Of a stretch of DNA of 64,000 bases, positions 43,985 through 53,955 are shown one piece after another. Each line of letters opens with the position of its first letter. Positions within the stretch are counted from its first letter, which is position 1. Made by a program: the position numbers and the translations under genes. The notes under the pieces are model-generated. The model saw nothing but the letters and a program-made list of their open reading frames with translations, was not told the DNA's origin and did no database searches. Source of the DNA: Leidyana gryllorum EB-2025a. Lineage: Eukaryota > Apicomplexa. The DNA is taken from contig JBLWGC010000109.1 of the NCBI GenBank assembly GCA_048772705.1, positions 310,001 to 374,000 on the forward strand, read 5' to 3'.

Positions 43985-46900
43985 GTGGAGACCGCGTACG
44001 GCGATACCGAGTCCAGCGAAGGTCCTGTGGCGGATGACTCAAGTTCAGAATCGATGAGCGAGGCGGCCGCTGAGGAAGCCCCAGAGGAATTTAGCTCTCA
44101 AGAGATTTTGATTGGGAAGTGGCGCGCCCTCATAATGGAAGCTTCCGTGCGAGTGGACGATCTGACCAAGATACCGTTGGCTTCTGTGGAGCTTGGCAGG
44201 GGCGCGCCTGGCGATCATTCGGTTTCTCTCAATTACAATGCTAAGCCCAGTCAGCATACTATATCGCATACAGCTCAAGGCATACGTGTTAGTGTGGAAA
44301 TTGGGCACGGATTGGACGGTTTTGGGCTGCTGCGATTTGATGGACGAAATTATGTGGCGACTGAATTCCACGTTGTGGGCCCCTCGCCTCACGTTCTGGA
44401 CGCCAAACCGAGCTTTCAGCGGCCGGTGGAGTTGCGGATTGTACACCAAGCAGCGCCAGATCAAAAAGGTGAGCCGCTTTATTGAGTGTCAGATGGGCGA
44501 TCACTATGTTCAGATGGTTCTACGAGGTCTCCGTTATTGGTATTGGCAGTGACCTTCACGCCGCCTCCCCTGACTGCTTCGGAACGAGACAATGTATTGG
44601 CGATCAATCCGTTTGTGGGACAAGTATTGGAGATTCCGACTTTGGCACCGGATATATACGAAGTCTTCCAGGTGGGCCGCCGTGCCCTACCCGGCGGCGG
44701 CTTCAACCTAAATGAATTGATACCTTCTGATGCGTCCTTCTTCAACTACAAAGGAGTGTTGAGTGCGTTGGGTGAACGTGTCACTTGGTTGGTGATGAAA
44801 CAACCGCTATCATTATCGCGGTTGCAACTGCATGCCTTGGAGCGCTATTGTCCGTCGTCGGCCAGCCAAGTGCATACGCCGTGTGTAGGTCCTCTTGACA
44901 CTTGACTCTCAGTGATCGCTGATTCTATTGCAGGATGCGTTTGCACTCGCGCATGTGTATCGCTTCTTACCCAAATTGAAAAATATGCGGGCCCAATCAC
45001 CCGCAGTCATTATCGAAGCACTTCGCAAGAGTGAGTACTGATCAATCTTTACCACACACCCGCCAAACACCCGCCAAACACCCGCCACACACACACACAT
45101 TTGTCGCAGAAATGTATGTCATGACTCAATTGGAGTCAAGTTTGACGTCTTCGGTATTGTATGCTTTGAGCACCGAGGGAACTGATATCAGCAATTGGCT
45201 GTTTGCGTTCCGTCACAAGCTGGAGGAGCAAGAAAAGGAGCTTGGCGATCTATTGGGACTTGTGAGTGATGTGGGATGGGGTCTGAATGTTGAGGGGCGG
45301 GTGTTTTTCTCAGATTGATAAAGCGTTGGAGGCTTATCCCGTGCGTCAAGCTGATTTGGAAACGATTTGTCGGGCGACCGATTCGGAGGGCGAGTTGAAG
45401 TCAACGTATCTGTCGCGTTTCTTGGTGGCAGACGATGTGTCGCGATTGGTGAAAGCGTTGGACGAGTCTGAAGTTTTGGAGAGGGGAGTGGTGCGTGTTT
45501 CAACAATACAGCCGATGAGTATGAAGGAGCCGTCGCCAAGGTATCGTAAAGCCATGCGCTATCTGATTGTCATTTCAGGCCTTATTATAGGTCGGTAACT
45601 GCCCCCGGCAGTTCCATCAATCAGCGAAGGGACAGCTACTCATCAGATTCGCACAGCGATCGACACAGCCGCGCGAAGACATCGTATAGCGGAGTCGAGA
45701 CGGAGCGATCTTTACCCAACAGTGCCGCCCGACGGGCTGCCCAAGACTCTGGTACTGGCGGCGGCGCTCCCTCGTCCAAGACGTCTTCTCCGGGGAGCAA
45801 AGTGAGCACTGCCTCGCGTAAAGGTCTCCAGTTCTCGGAGGTACCGGAACCCATTGGCTCAAAGAGTTCCAAGTTAACCTCCGCACTGAAGAGGCCGAAG
45901 TCGATGATGTCGTCCATTAAGAGCAAAGTACAACAATCGAGCTCGAGCTCGAGCGATGATGGCGCAAGCGACGCGGCTTCGGAGACCTCTGGAGACTCCA
46001 CTGACGGAGTCTCTGCCTCCAGCAGCAGCAGTGAGCGCTCGAGTTCATCCAAGTCCAAGTCTGACGATGAGGAGGAGAGTTCTTCCAGTGACAGGTCGCG
46101 GTCCAAGTCGGCGGAGTCCACGTCGGAATCATCAGAGGAAAGCGACGAGAACTCACGACGACGCGATGGTGACGACGACTCTGACACTGACAACGGCAAG
46201 TCGTCTTCGGGTGCTTCCAGCAGTGAGAGCGACTCGTCGGGCACAGCGTCGTCGTCTTCGGAGGAGGTCATTGTCACTCGAAAGAAGGTGGTGTCGACGA
46301 CGGCCAAAGTACAGCAGAAGTCAGCTTTGAAGAAACGACCCGACGCTCCCGTTGTTGCGATCAAATCCGCTTTAAAGTCCAAAAAGGTGACGCCGGTGCC
46401 GGCGCCTCCAAAAAAGTCGGCTCTGAGGCAACGGGTGGTGAAGGCGGTGCTCCCGTCGTCGTCGTCGTCGTCCTCTGATGAGGACGAGTCGTCTTCCGCC
46501 TCGGCGTCAAAGGCCTCCTCTCGCAGCTCGCGGTCCTCTTCTGGCCGCAGTATTGATGTGGCGTCCACACAGCCATCTGACGACGAGGACGAGGCATCGT
46601 CGACGGAAGACGACGCGCGTTCCTCTTCAAGGATAACCGACTCGGAAGACGCTGGAGAGGGGGAGTCGGACGAGGAGGACTCGAGCAGCAGTTCTTCGTC
46701 CTCTTCAGAGAGCGAAGAGCGGTCGAGTGACGATGGATCTGAAGAATCCGAGATGTCGTCATCAGAGTCGGCGTCTTCTGCTTCTTCCTCCTCGAAATCA
46801 TCGTCGGCGTCGAGCAGCGACACTCCGCGTGCGCGACGGGGGGGTGGAGGAGCAGTCGCTCGACGCGGCGGTCGTCGGAAGAACGACGAGAGCGAATCGC

Positions 46901-47585
46901 AGAGTAATACGGCCAAAAGTTCGGATTCCCGAAGTATGAGTCCTTCCAATGAGAGTGTGTGCGCTTCTCCATCGAGGTGTCCGAACGAAGTTGAAGAGCC
47001 GGAGAAAATTGTCGTGAAGAAGAAAGGCAATGGGCAACAACGGAGTGGTATTACGTTGTCGAAAACGACAGGTCAAAACGGCGACCGTACGCTAACAGAA
47101 GCTCAGGTGGAACTGGCACAGTTTATGATGAAAAAGCTCAAGAAGTCAAGCTCTGCAGGTGAGCACTGACTTTTTAGGTTCACCCACAGATTTCGGCCCA
47201 CACAGAATGTACGGACGATGTGACAACGGCCAACACGGCTGCCAATCTGCAGGCAACACAGATCTCCTCTAGCGAGTTGGCTGCCTTACACAAACGCGAT
47301 CAAGAAGCCAAGCGTCAAAAGGCAAAGTCCAAAGCGGGCGGACCTAAGCGTTTGAGTATTCGTTTCAATACTGAAGCCCCCGTGAGCACTCTGCCCAACG
47401 ATTCCGGAGAGGAAGAGTGGGAAGATCTGGACCGCAAACGAGATCGAGAGATCAGATTACGGGGCCGAAAGTAAGCAATCTCAATCTCTGTGGTGGCCTG
47501 TTGATGAACTCTCTCTTCCTCTCACAGACCAACGGGACATCCAAACTTGGGGGACCAAGTCGCCAAAATGCTAATCAGTGAGGAC

Positions 47586-47628
<43 letters not shown>

Positions 47629-49040
47629 ACACACACAGACACACACACATATTCATGACTCTGCAGAAATGGCGGGAGAGAAGAACGCCTCCCAAAAGGG
47701 CAGCAAGAATCCGATGGTCAAAGATGACGAGGGGCCGCGCTTCCAGCCGCCTGCGCTGACTGCTCAACCGAAACGAGGCGCGCTCAAGTCGGCGGCTCCT
47801 CCAGTGGGCGGCCCACCGCCACGGCCACCAGCGACGGTAAGAAGCGGTTGGACGAATTTGTGGGCACCCACTCTTTGTCTCTTTGTCGCAGAAGGGCATT
47901 TTATCCAAAAAGAAAGCGGCACCGCCACCACCGCCGTCATCCTCATCGTCGTCGTCGTCGTCAACTTGTTATTCGAGTTCGGCAGCGAGCAGCAGCGATG
48001 AGAGCAACGGCTCTTCCGGCTCGGCCTCGTCGTCTTCGGGGTCGTGCAGCTGCTCAGAGAGTGAAGAAGAGCCGCCCAGAAAGCAGCCGCAGCCGCAGCA
48101 GAGGGCAAAGAAGAGTGTGGCTATCCGAAGGCGTCGGGAATCGACATCGGCGTCCTCTTCTTCGAGTCGTTACTCCTCAGCTTCGGCTTCTTCGTCTTCT
48201 TCTTCTTCTTCTTCGAGCACTCGATCGTCTGTGAGTTCCTCGTCTTCGTCGAGCAGTGAAGAAGTGGTGAAGCAGTGCCGCAACAAGAGAGTGGCCGTTG
48301 CCAAGAAGCCGGCCGCAGCCGGTAAGAAGAAGGTGGTACGGACTGCGGCACCCCCCCCTTCGTCCTCTTCTTCGGTATCGGTGGCGTCGACGTATTCGTC
48401 TTCTGCTTCTTCTGCCGCCTCGTCATCTTCGCGGGGGACCAAAAGCTCTTCGAGTCGCGGCACTTCGCGTTCCGCGTCTTCGTCGGCGGCGACGTCGCGG
48501 TCGTCGGCTTCATCTTCGTGTCAGAGAGTTTCGGCCAAGGCAAAGAATCGTGTTTCTGTGTCGTCAGTGAGCACTGGCAGCTCCAAGTCGTCGAGTAAGG
48601 CGGGAGGGCGTCGGGCTGGTGCAGCTCCTCCGCCTCCTCATGCAGTAAGCGGGAAGAGTGAGCCTAGAAATGCTACCACCACCGAGGCGGTGAGGAGGCT
48701 GGGGATAAGGGACTCGGATTGACAGTCACATTGTGCAGCAGCCGCCGCCCAAGAACAGTGCGCGAAAGGTTGGGACAACACACTCCTCTTCCAAGAAGGT
48801 TAATAATTCACGGTGAGTTGCGTGGGGGCGATGGAGGGGTTTGAGGTTTGAGGTTTGGGGTTTGGGCATTCGGCTTCACCCCACTTCGCCCGCCCGCCCT
48901 CCCTCGCGCACCTCGGCGCTGTTTGACTTTCGATGATTAGATCGCCGTTTGTTGAAGGCGAATCACAAACGCCGGGGACGACTACGAAAGCTGTCAAGAC
49001 GCTCGTCTTAAACAAAGCCAACGTCCGTGAGACCACATGA
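43985..49040 (+). CDS. degenerate alpha-carbonic-anhydrase domain fused to a long Ser/acidic/Lys-rich tail
   Basis: Twelve exons keep phase: 43985-44468, 44514-44869, 44934-45030, 45110-45261, 45314-45594, 45630-47158, 47206-47470, 47528-47577, 47667-47836, 47892-48644, 48739-48812, 48941-49040, about 1436 aa. The first 300 residues follow the alpha-CA fold: VSVEIGHGLDGFGLLRFDG, ATEFHVVGPSPH, VELRIVHQ, LIPSDASFFNYKG, ERVTWLVMKQPLSLS. Of the zinc ligands, one His of the HxH pair and the ELH His are replaced (Val, Arg), so catalysis is unlikely. A short hydrophobic stretch (YLIVISGLIIG) precedes about 1000 residues of Ser runs, acidic patches and recurring KSALK or KGIL motifs. The start is unresolved (no good ATG; VVLSCGSISAAAP just upstream resembles the end of a signal peptide). 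The final exon may instead splice at 49023 to 49076-49594. Confidence 0.65.
47578..47666 (+). repeat. CA microsatellite inside an intron
   Basis: An 89-nt intron (GTGAGG donor, GCAG acceptor) of the carbonic-anhydrase-like gene that consists almost wholly of CA dinucleotides at about 47588-47650. Confidence 0.7.
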
Positions 49041-49075
49041 CAACTTATTGAGACGTTTCACTGTTCGTTAGTCAG

Positions 49076-49594
49076 GTACCCTCCCTTGATGATCACTTAA
49101 CATCCGCGGGATTGAGGCGTCACTCGGGTCCCAACAACTCGTCAGCGGCTTTTTCCGGTACGGGGCCGGGCGGATTCCGTTCGGGCGCGAGCTCTGTCAC
49201 GACGTGTGACCACCAACTGGGTTCGTTCGTCGCCGCCCCTTTCGAGTCTGTGTATATGCCCTCGCCCTCGTCTACGTCAAAGCGGAACAGTGCGACTCAA
49301 TTCAATGGTGTGGGAGCGATTCCGGCTCCCACAAAGAACCATCACCACCATTCGGCTCCCCCATTCAGCACGCGTGGAAAGCGCAGTGAGTGGGAGGCGG
49401 ATGTTATTGTGGAAAAAGGGCGAGAAGGCGCAGTCCGGACGACGATCAAAGTGGCTGGCGACTCGGCCCAATTGAGTCGGGAAGAAGTGCAAAAGATGTT
49501 AAATCTGATCAGAAGCGGCAAAGTCGAAGATCAGGGACTCCGCCCCGTACTGGAAAGAAGCTGTCGATTGATGGAACACCTTGACGCCATCTAA
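49076..49594 (+). CDS. last exon of the preceding gene, or separate small gene
   Basis: An open frame begins right after an AG acceptor (TTAGTCAG) and runs to TAA with 172 residues. It is Ser/Gly/His-rich at first, then has a compact end (EWEADVIVEKGREG, LSREEVQKMLNLIRSGKVED, VLERSCRLMEHLDAI). There is no ATG before 49256. A GTCCGT donor at 49023 would join it in phase to the carbonic-anhydrase-like gene. Otherwise translation could start at 49256 after trans-splicing at the same AG. No family recognised. Confidence 0.45.
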   Translation, partial: VPSLDDHLTSAGLRRHSGPNNSSAAFSGTGPGGFRSGASSVTTCDHQLGSFVAAPFESVYMPSPSSTSKRNSATQFNGVGAIPAPTKNHHHHSAPPFSTRGKRSEWEADVIVEKGREGAVRTTIKVAGDSAQLSREEVQKMLNLIRSGKVEDQGLRPVLERSCRLMEHLDAI

Positions 49595-49978
49595 CGCTTG
49601 TCCTCTGTCTGTCCCCACTAATGACGCGGCTATTCGGCTATGGTCTCTTGTTTCCTGTCTTTTGTCTCTTGTCGCCCTCCTCTGTCGTCCTCTCTCTCCC
49701 CCCGTCTCGTTCGCTCCGTCGCCCGTCAGACGTCTGTCCACCTTTGCGGCAGAAACACTCTGGCGCGAGGCTGCTCGGTGGTTCTCTCTCTCTTTCTCAC
49801 CTTTCTCTCTCTCTTTCTCTCTTTCTCACCTTTCTCTCTATCTGTCTCCCCTCGCTCGCTCTCTTCTGCGCCTCCCTGCTATCCCGTCGTTCCCTTCCTG
49901 GTCTATATATGGTGTATGGTCTGCTTCAATGTGTTCCCTCTCGCACCAGGGCCGGCGGCGGAAGGTGATTCACTACTA
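49595..49978. other. pyrimidine-rich spacer
   Basis: Strongly CT-rich, with CTCTCTTT tracts around 49785-49865. The long open frame across it is of low complexity and is not supported as coding. It probably carries the leader or promoter of the next gene. Confidence 0.5.
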
Positions 49979-50656
49979 ATGACGAGGCACAATAGCAATA
50001 CGACAATCGAGTCAGCACAACAAGCAGCGTCCCCTTTACCAACGAATGATGCACCCTCTCAGCGTGGGTCCACCACGTCAGCGAACAAAAAGTCAAGAGC
50101 CGCCCCGAACCAAGTTGTTGTCCCACCATCACATCCAGCCCAAGTTCCGTCGGCGGCAACAGCGTCGTCGTCGTCGTCTTCTGCGGCTGCTGAAGCGTCG
50201 ACAGGCGTTGTACCGCCTCCATCCACCACTCAAAGTACCTCCCACCACCAGCCATCAACCCCCCCGGCGCCTGCGATCGCTCCAACCCAGCAGCCACCGC
50301 CACCAAGGCGGAATGTCGTCGTTCTGCCGGGTCCATCAGTAAGTTACTCTCAATGTTCGATGGCTGGGCACACACACTTTCTGTTATCAGGAGGTTCCAC
50401 CCACCAGTACTCGATCTTTGGAAGGCAACGACCCGCCTTCGTCTTCTTCGAAACGTGGGCGAACCGCCTCTCAAGAGGCCGCTTCCAAACGATCAACTGA
50501 ATTTGGCCGTTTGCGGGGGAGGATGGCCTCAATGAAAGCGTAAGAACACATCTTCTGTCAACGGAATTCTCTCTCTCTGTCTCGCTGTCATTCAGTCCGA
50601 AGCCTAAGTTTGAGAACGATGTCGAGGAGTTGCGAGTCAAACTTGGTTTGATATGA
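49979..50656 (+). CDS. Ser/Pro/Ala-rich low-complexity protein, 189 aa
   Basis: Exons 49979-50338, 50391-50539 and 50596-50656 join in phase. Residues 1-120 are low-complexity (Ser, Pro, Ala, Gln, Thr). Next comes a charged segment (RTASQEAASKRSTEFGRLRG) and a short conserved-looking end (PKFENDVEELRVKLGL). Probably disordered. The end resembles a short peptide motif for protein binding. No family was recognised. The stop lies 35 bp before the start of the CWC21 gene. Confidence 0.55.
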
Positions 50657-50691
50657 AATTTTACTCTTATAAGTAGCCAAAAAATAAGGAG

Positions 50692-51183
50692 ATGTATAAC
50701 GGGGTCGGGCTGCCCACACCAAGAGGTTCGGGTACTTCTGGTCACATACAGCGTAACCTGGGCCAATTGCCTGTTCGCCGTCTGGACATATCATCCAGAC
50801 AGGTCAAGAAGACGGCCAAGAAACTTGGTGATCGAAAACCCGATAAAGCTATTCTGGAGCACAAAAGGCGTCGCCGGATTGAGGCCGCTGTACTCGAATA
50901 TATGGAACAATTCGCTAACGACCAAAGTCTTTCTCAAGAGAACCTCGATCAACTCGAAGCTAAAAAACGCCTCGAACTGGCGGCTAAATTCACCAAGGAA
51001 GAAGATGTCATAGATAGACCATCAGCTGCCTCTTCAGCCGCCCCAGCACCAGAGTACGTACTCGATAACCTCCACATACATCTACAATCTACCACCAGAC
51101 CCGACACCCACGATCAGGTGCTCAGAAAGCGAGCCGAGGACCGTAAACTACGGAACGCATTCGGTATCAAGAGCGATGAATGA
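50692..51183 (+). CDS. CWC21: pre-mRNA-splicing factor CWC21/SRRM2-type (cwf21 domain), 163 aa
   Basis: Component of the activated spliceosome near the catalytic centre, in the nucleus. The N-terminus MYNGVGLPTPRGSGTSGHIQ is the hallmark of yeast Cwc21 and human SRRM2. The cwf21 domain follows: DKAILEHKRRRRIEAAVLEY with the Glu/Arg-rich helix, and LEAKKRLELAAKF. The C-terminus is a charged tail with RKRAEDRKLRNAFGI, also typical of the family. Single exon. Length fits Cwc21 (about 135-170 aa), not the huge animal SRRM2. Start at ATG 50692 is fixed by the conserved first residues. Confidence 0.93.
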   Translation: MYNGVGLPTPRGSGTSGHIQRNLGQLPVRRLDISSRQVKKTAKKLGDRKPDKAILEHKRRRRIEAAVLEYMEQFANDQSLSQENLDQLEAKKRLELAAKFTKEEDVIDRPSAASSAAPAPEYVLDNLHIHLQSTTRPDTHDQVLRKRAEDRKLRNAFGIKSDE

Positions 51184-51966
51184 ACAACAAATGCCAAACA
51201 GGAGGACTACACCAACAAGCATGTCTTCAACCCCACTTATTGGCTAACACTCAACAACAACTCACTCTGTGGAGTATGCCAGCCACCCTTTTCGCGCATA
51301 TGTATCAGTATGTATGTTATATCTCATCCCATCGATCAGGCGGCGGCGACTGGCATTCCAACAGCCGCGAGGCACAATCACCATCCACGTCCCGCCGCCA
51401 CCATAACCGATTGAGCGCTCGCCCCCGCGAGGGTTCGGCAGTCGGGACGGGCTGATGATCGATCAAGTAAGCAACAGGATCTCAATGCTTCGCGGGACCG
51501 GAGGCCAGTTATAAACATACTCATTGAGGTTGTTTCTAATAAGCACAAAATGCTGTTCTAAGCAGAATGACAGAACCCATAAAGGACGTGTTTTACATCC
51601 ACACACACGTGTGTGTGGGGGCTATTTTTCCAGCTAGTCGCCATAATGGGTCCAAAAGTAGCTCGGTGATTTGATGTCGGCAGCTGGTTACTTGACCGCT
51701 TGTTAGACAAATTCGCTGTAAGCGGCCTTACGCCAATCCACAATATGCACTCTGAATTTTCGATCATGTATGGTCGAACCACGAACGCTCAGTCTGCTGG
51801 ATTCTGGGACATTGAGGCCATCTGGGACAGTTCAGGGGCAAAGTAAGGCCTTAAGTATCGAATAAGTCGTGCAAACTCGCTGGTAGCAGTCGCTGAATGC
51901 GAAGTTTGGCGCCCGGTGGCCCTCCTCTTAGGACAAGGCCGATTTTGAGACTCGGGTAGGGGTTGT
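51184..51966. other. spacer, nothing supported
   Basis: About 0.78 kb after the CWC21 gene with short, low-complexity open frames only. No repeat, RNA gene or motif was recognised. Confidence 0.35.
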
Positions 51967-52416
51967 ATGTTGCTTTCTTTCCTGTCAGAAAGTGTCATTT
52001 CATCTTTGGCAGCGAATGGTAACAGAGAAGGCGAATCATTTCCTTGTCTGCTGATTCATAGGCGTTGTTTAGACATTATGTGGGCGAGAGAGGCTATTCC
52101 TAAATTCAGTCATGCCGTTTGGCTTGCCGACTACACGATGGTAGTCGCGCGACCAGGTGAACCGCTACTAGGATCAGTTCCACCAGATGTGAATCTGATG
52201 CCCAGCAAGTCGGCGCTTAAGCAGCCAAACAATAATTCAGAAGTCTCCCCTCATCACCCGACAAAACACGTCAAGTTTGCGAACCCTGAGGTAGCCGGCG
52301 GGGAGGTCACCCACAGCCTCCTTTACCAGCCGGTGTCACGGGATGAGAAGCTACTCATGGTAGCTCCTCCATTCCAGATTATCCCTTCCGAACAGCGAAA
52401 TCGATATCTTTCGTAG
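51967..52416 (+). CDS. possible PP1-binding-type small protein, 149 aa
   Basis: Open frame from ATG 51967. The first half is nondescript. The second half has KSALKQP followed about 15 residues later by KHVKFANPEV. This order, a SILK-like motif then an RVxF-like motif, is that of protein phosphatase 1 regulators. The C-terminus (LMVAPPFQIIPSEQRNRYLS) is Pro-containing and short. Whether it is expressed and truly binds PP1 is an inference from two short motifs. The start could lie in an upstream exon. Confidence 0.35.
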   Translation: MLLSFLSESVISSLAANGNREGESFPCLLIHRRCLDIMWAREAIPKFSHAVWLADYTMVVARPGEPLLGSVPPDVNLMPSKSALKQPNNNSEVSPHHPTKHVKFANPEVAGGEVTHSLLYQPVSRDEKLLMVAPPFQIIPSEQRNRYLS

Positions 52417-52703
52417 CGTTACCCGTCTTATTTTTACTCTTGTTTCAATAGTCACTTGGAACACAGACAACGAAAATCTAATATATGAAAATGCCACAAC
52501 GACAGAGTATGTAGCTGCTCGCAACGAACGCGTGTCGAAACAACCAACCCGTCGTCAGGGCTAAAACTCCGACTTGGCATGTTCAAACCCCTTCCTCCAT
52601 TGCTGTATAGAGGCAGGTGGTTCATAAATGGGCAATCACTATTTAGAGACATAAACACGTACAGATCGATATGTGTCAGACAGTCCAGGCGCGACTCATG
52701 TAT

Positions 52704-53867
52704 CTATGCTTCTGAATAGTCCAGCGCGATTAAAGATATGGCCATTACAACCATTCCTCCCACAAAGGATAGAGAAGTGATCCGATTCCCCGTGTCATAC
52801 CGAATTGCCGCGAACAACAACTCCTTCAGAGCAACATTCACCATGATTCCGGCCGTAAGGAAGAATAATACGCCAAACACAATCGGTGCTGGCGAGTCAC
52901 CCATGGCCCACCAAGCCAACAGTCCGCCCAAAGGCTCTGCCATTCCACTCACACCCGCGTACAACAGAGCTTTCTTCCCAGATCCTGTACCGAATAATAT
53001 GGGAACGGCTACAGCCAAACCCTCGGGAATGTTGTGAATGCCTATTGCAATGGCCAACCCCTGGATACAATTGAGTAATAGGAATCACTCCGGCATTGAT
53101 CCCTTACCGCTCCCAATCTCAAATCTGCCGCGCCTCCCGTAAAGGTGGCTATACCCTCGGGAATATTGTGCAACGCCAGCACAAAAGCAGTGAAGTATCC
53201 CAGTCGGGTTATCTTGTGGCAGTCCGCATGGAACTGCTTCTCAGCGATCAACTTGGCGCCCTTGTCAATATCTTCCGTGCCCACCACTGCTTTGAAGACT
53301 TTTGAATCGACCAGCTGTCGGAAACATGATTTATTCCGCCCATTGATATTATCCTCCATCGCCTCCAATTCGAAACTCAATAGTGATGACCGACCAGGAT
53401 TGCTCAGAGGTGCTGTGCATGAAGTCGTTTCTGTTGAGGGAAAGACTTCTTTGTTGGCCCCACTTCGATCAGAGTGCGCATCCAGCAACAGATGTAGAAT
53501 GCCATCCATCAAGCTCGCTAGAATCCAGCCAGCAAAGAACAAACCCATCCCGGTGGCCGCCACCGCTCGCTTGAGATGCGCTTCATCTTTCCAGCCGCCT
53601 TCTTTCGAAAAGCCTGTGGTAAGGAGTGTCTAAGTAGTGAACACACGTGTGTGGTGCTCGGTGCCTACCTTCTTCCATGTGTTCTAGACCTTCCGTGTAG
53701 ATCTCCACGAAAGACACGAATGTCATCACTCCACCAGCGAAGCCCAATGCACCTGCAAAGGGTACAGGCTTGATGCTTTTGCGAAGCAATAAAGCTAGCA
53801 GACCACCCAGTATGGTGGCCGAGCCGGCCAAGAAGGTCATGGTGATAGCTATGCCATTCCTGTTCAT
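52704..53867 (-). CDS. ZIP-family divalent metal transporter (ZupT/GufA-like), 353 aa
   Basis: Membrane importer of zinc and related divalent metals. Exons 53669-53867, 53108-53613 and 52704-53060 join in phase (55- and 47-nt introns). Membrane segments start with ITMTFLAGSATILGGLLALL and FAGGVMTFVSFVEIY. The two metal-site helices carry LALHNIPEGIATF and GIHNIPEGLAVAVP, the signature of this ZIP branch. The loop between membrane segments 3 and 4 is about 80 residues, polar, with scattered His and Cys. Further helices include GVLFFLTAGIMVNVALKELL and a final FVGGMVVMAISLIALD. Localisation (plasma membrane or vacuole) cannot be told. Confidence 0.92.
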
Positions 53868-53955
53868 GATATATTACAAAGGTCGCGCCCAATGAAGTCT
53901 GTTGTTCGATCTAATTAGCTAAATAACTATTGCTTTGATAAAGTCTAATGTGAAA

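Noticed and set aside
45636-47030. 464-codon open frame on the minus strand, Ser/Asp/Glu-rich
   Set aside because: Antisense of Ser codon runs (TCG/TCC) in the large plus-strand gene, whose exons are supported by phase-keeping introns on both sides.
49640-49978. Open frame with apparently hydrophobic Leu/Ser/Phe segments
   Set aside because: Produced by CT-rich sequence; the supported gene begins at ATG 49979 and continues through two introns.
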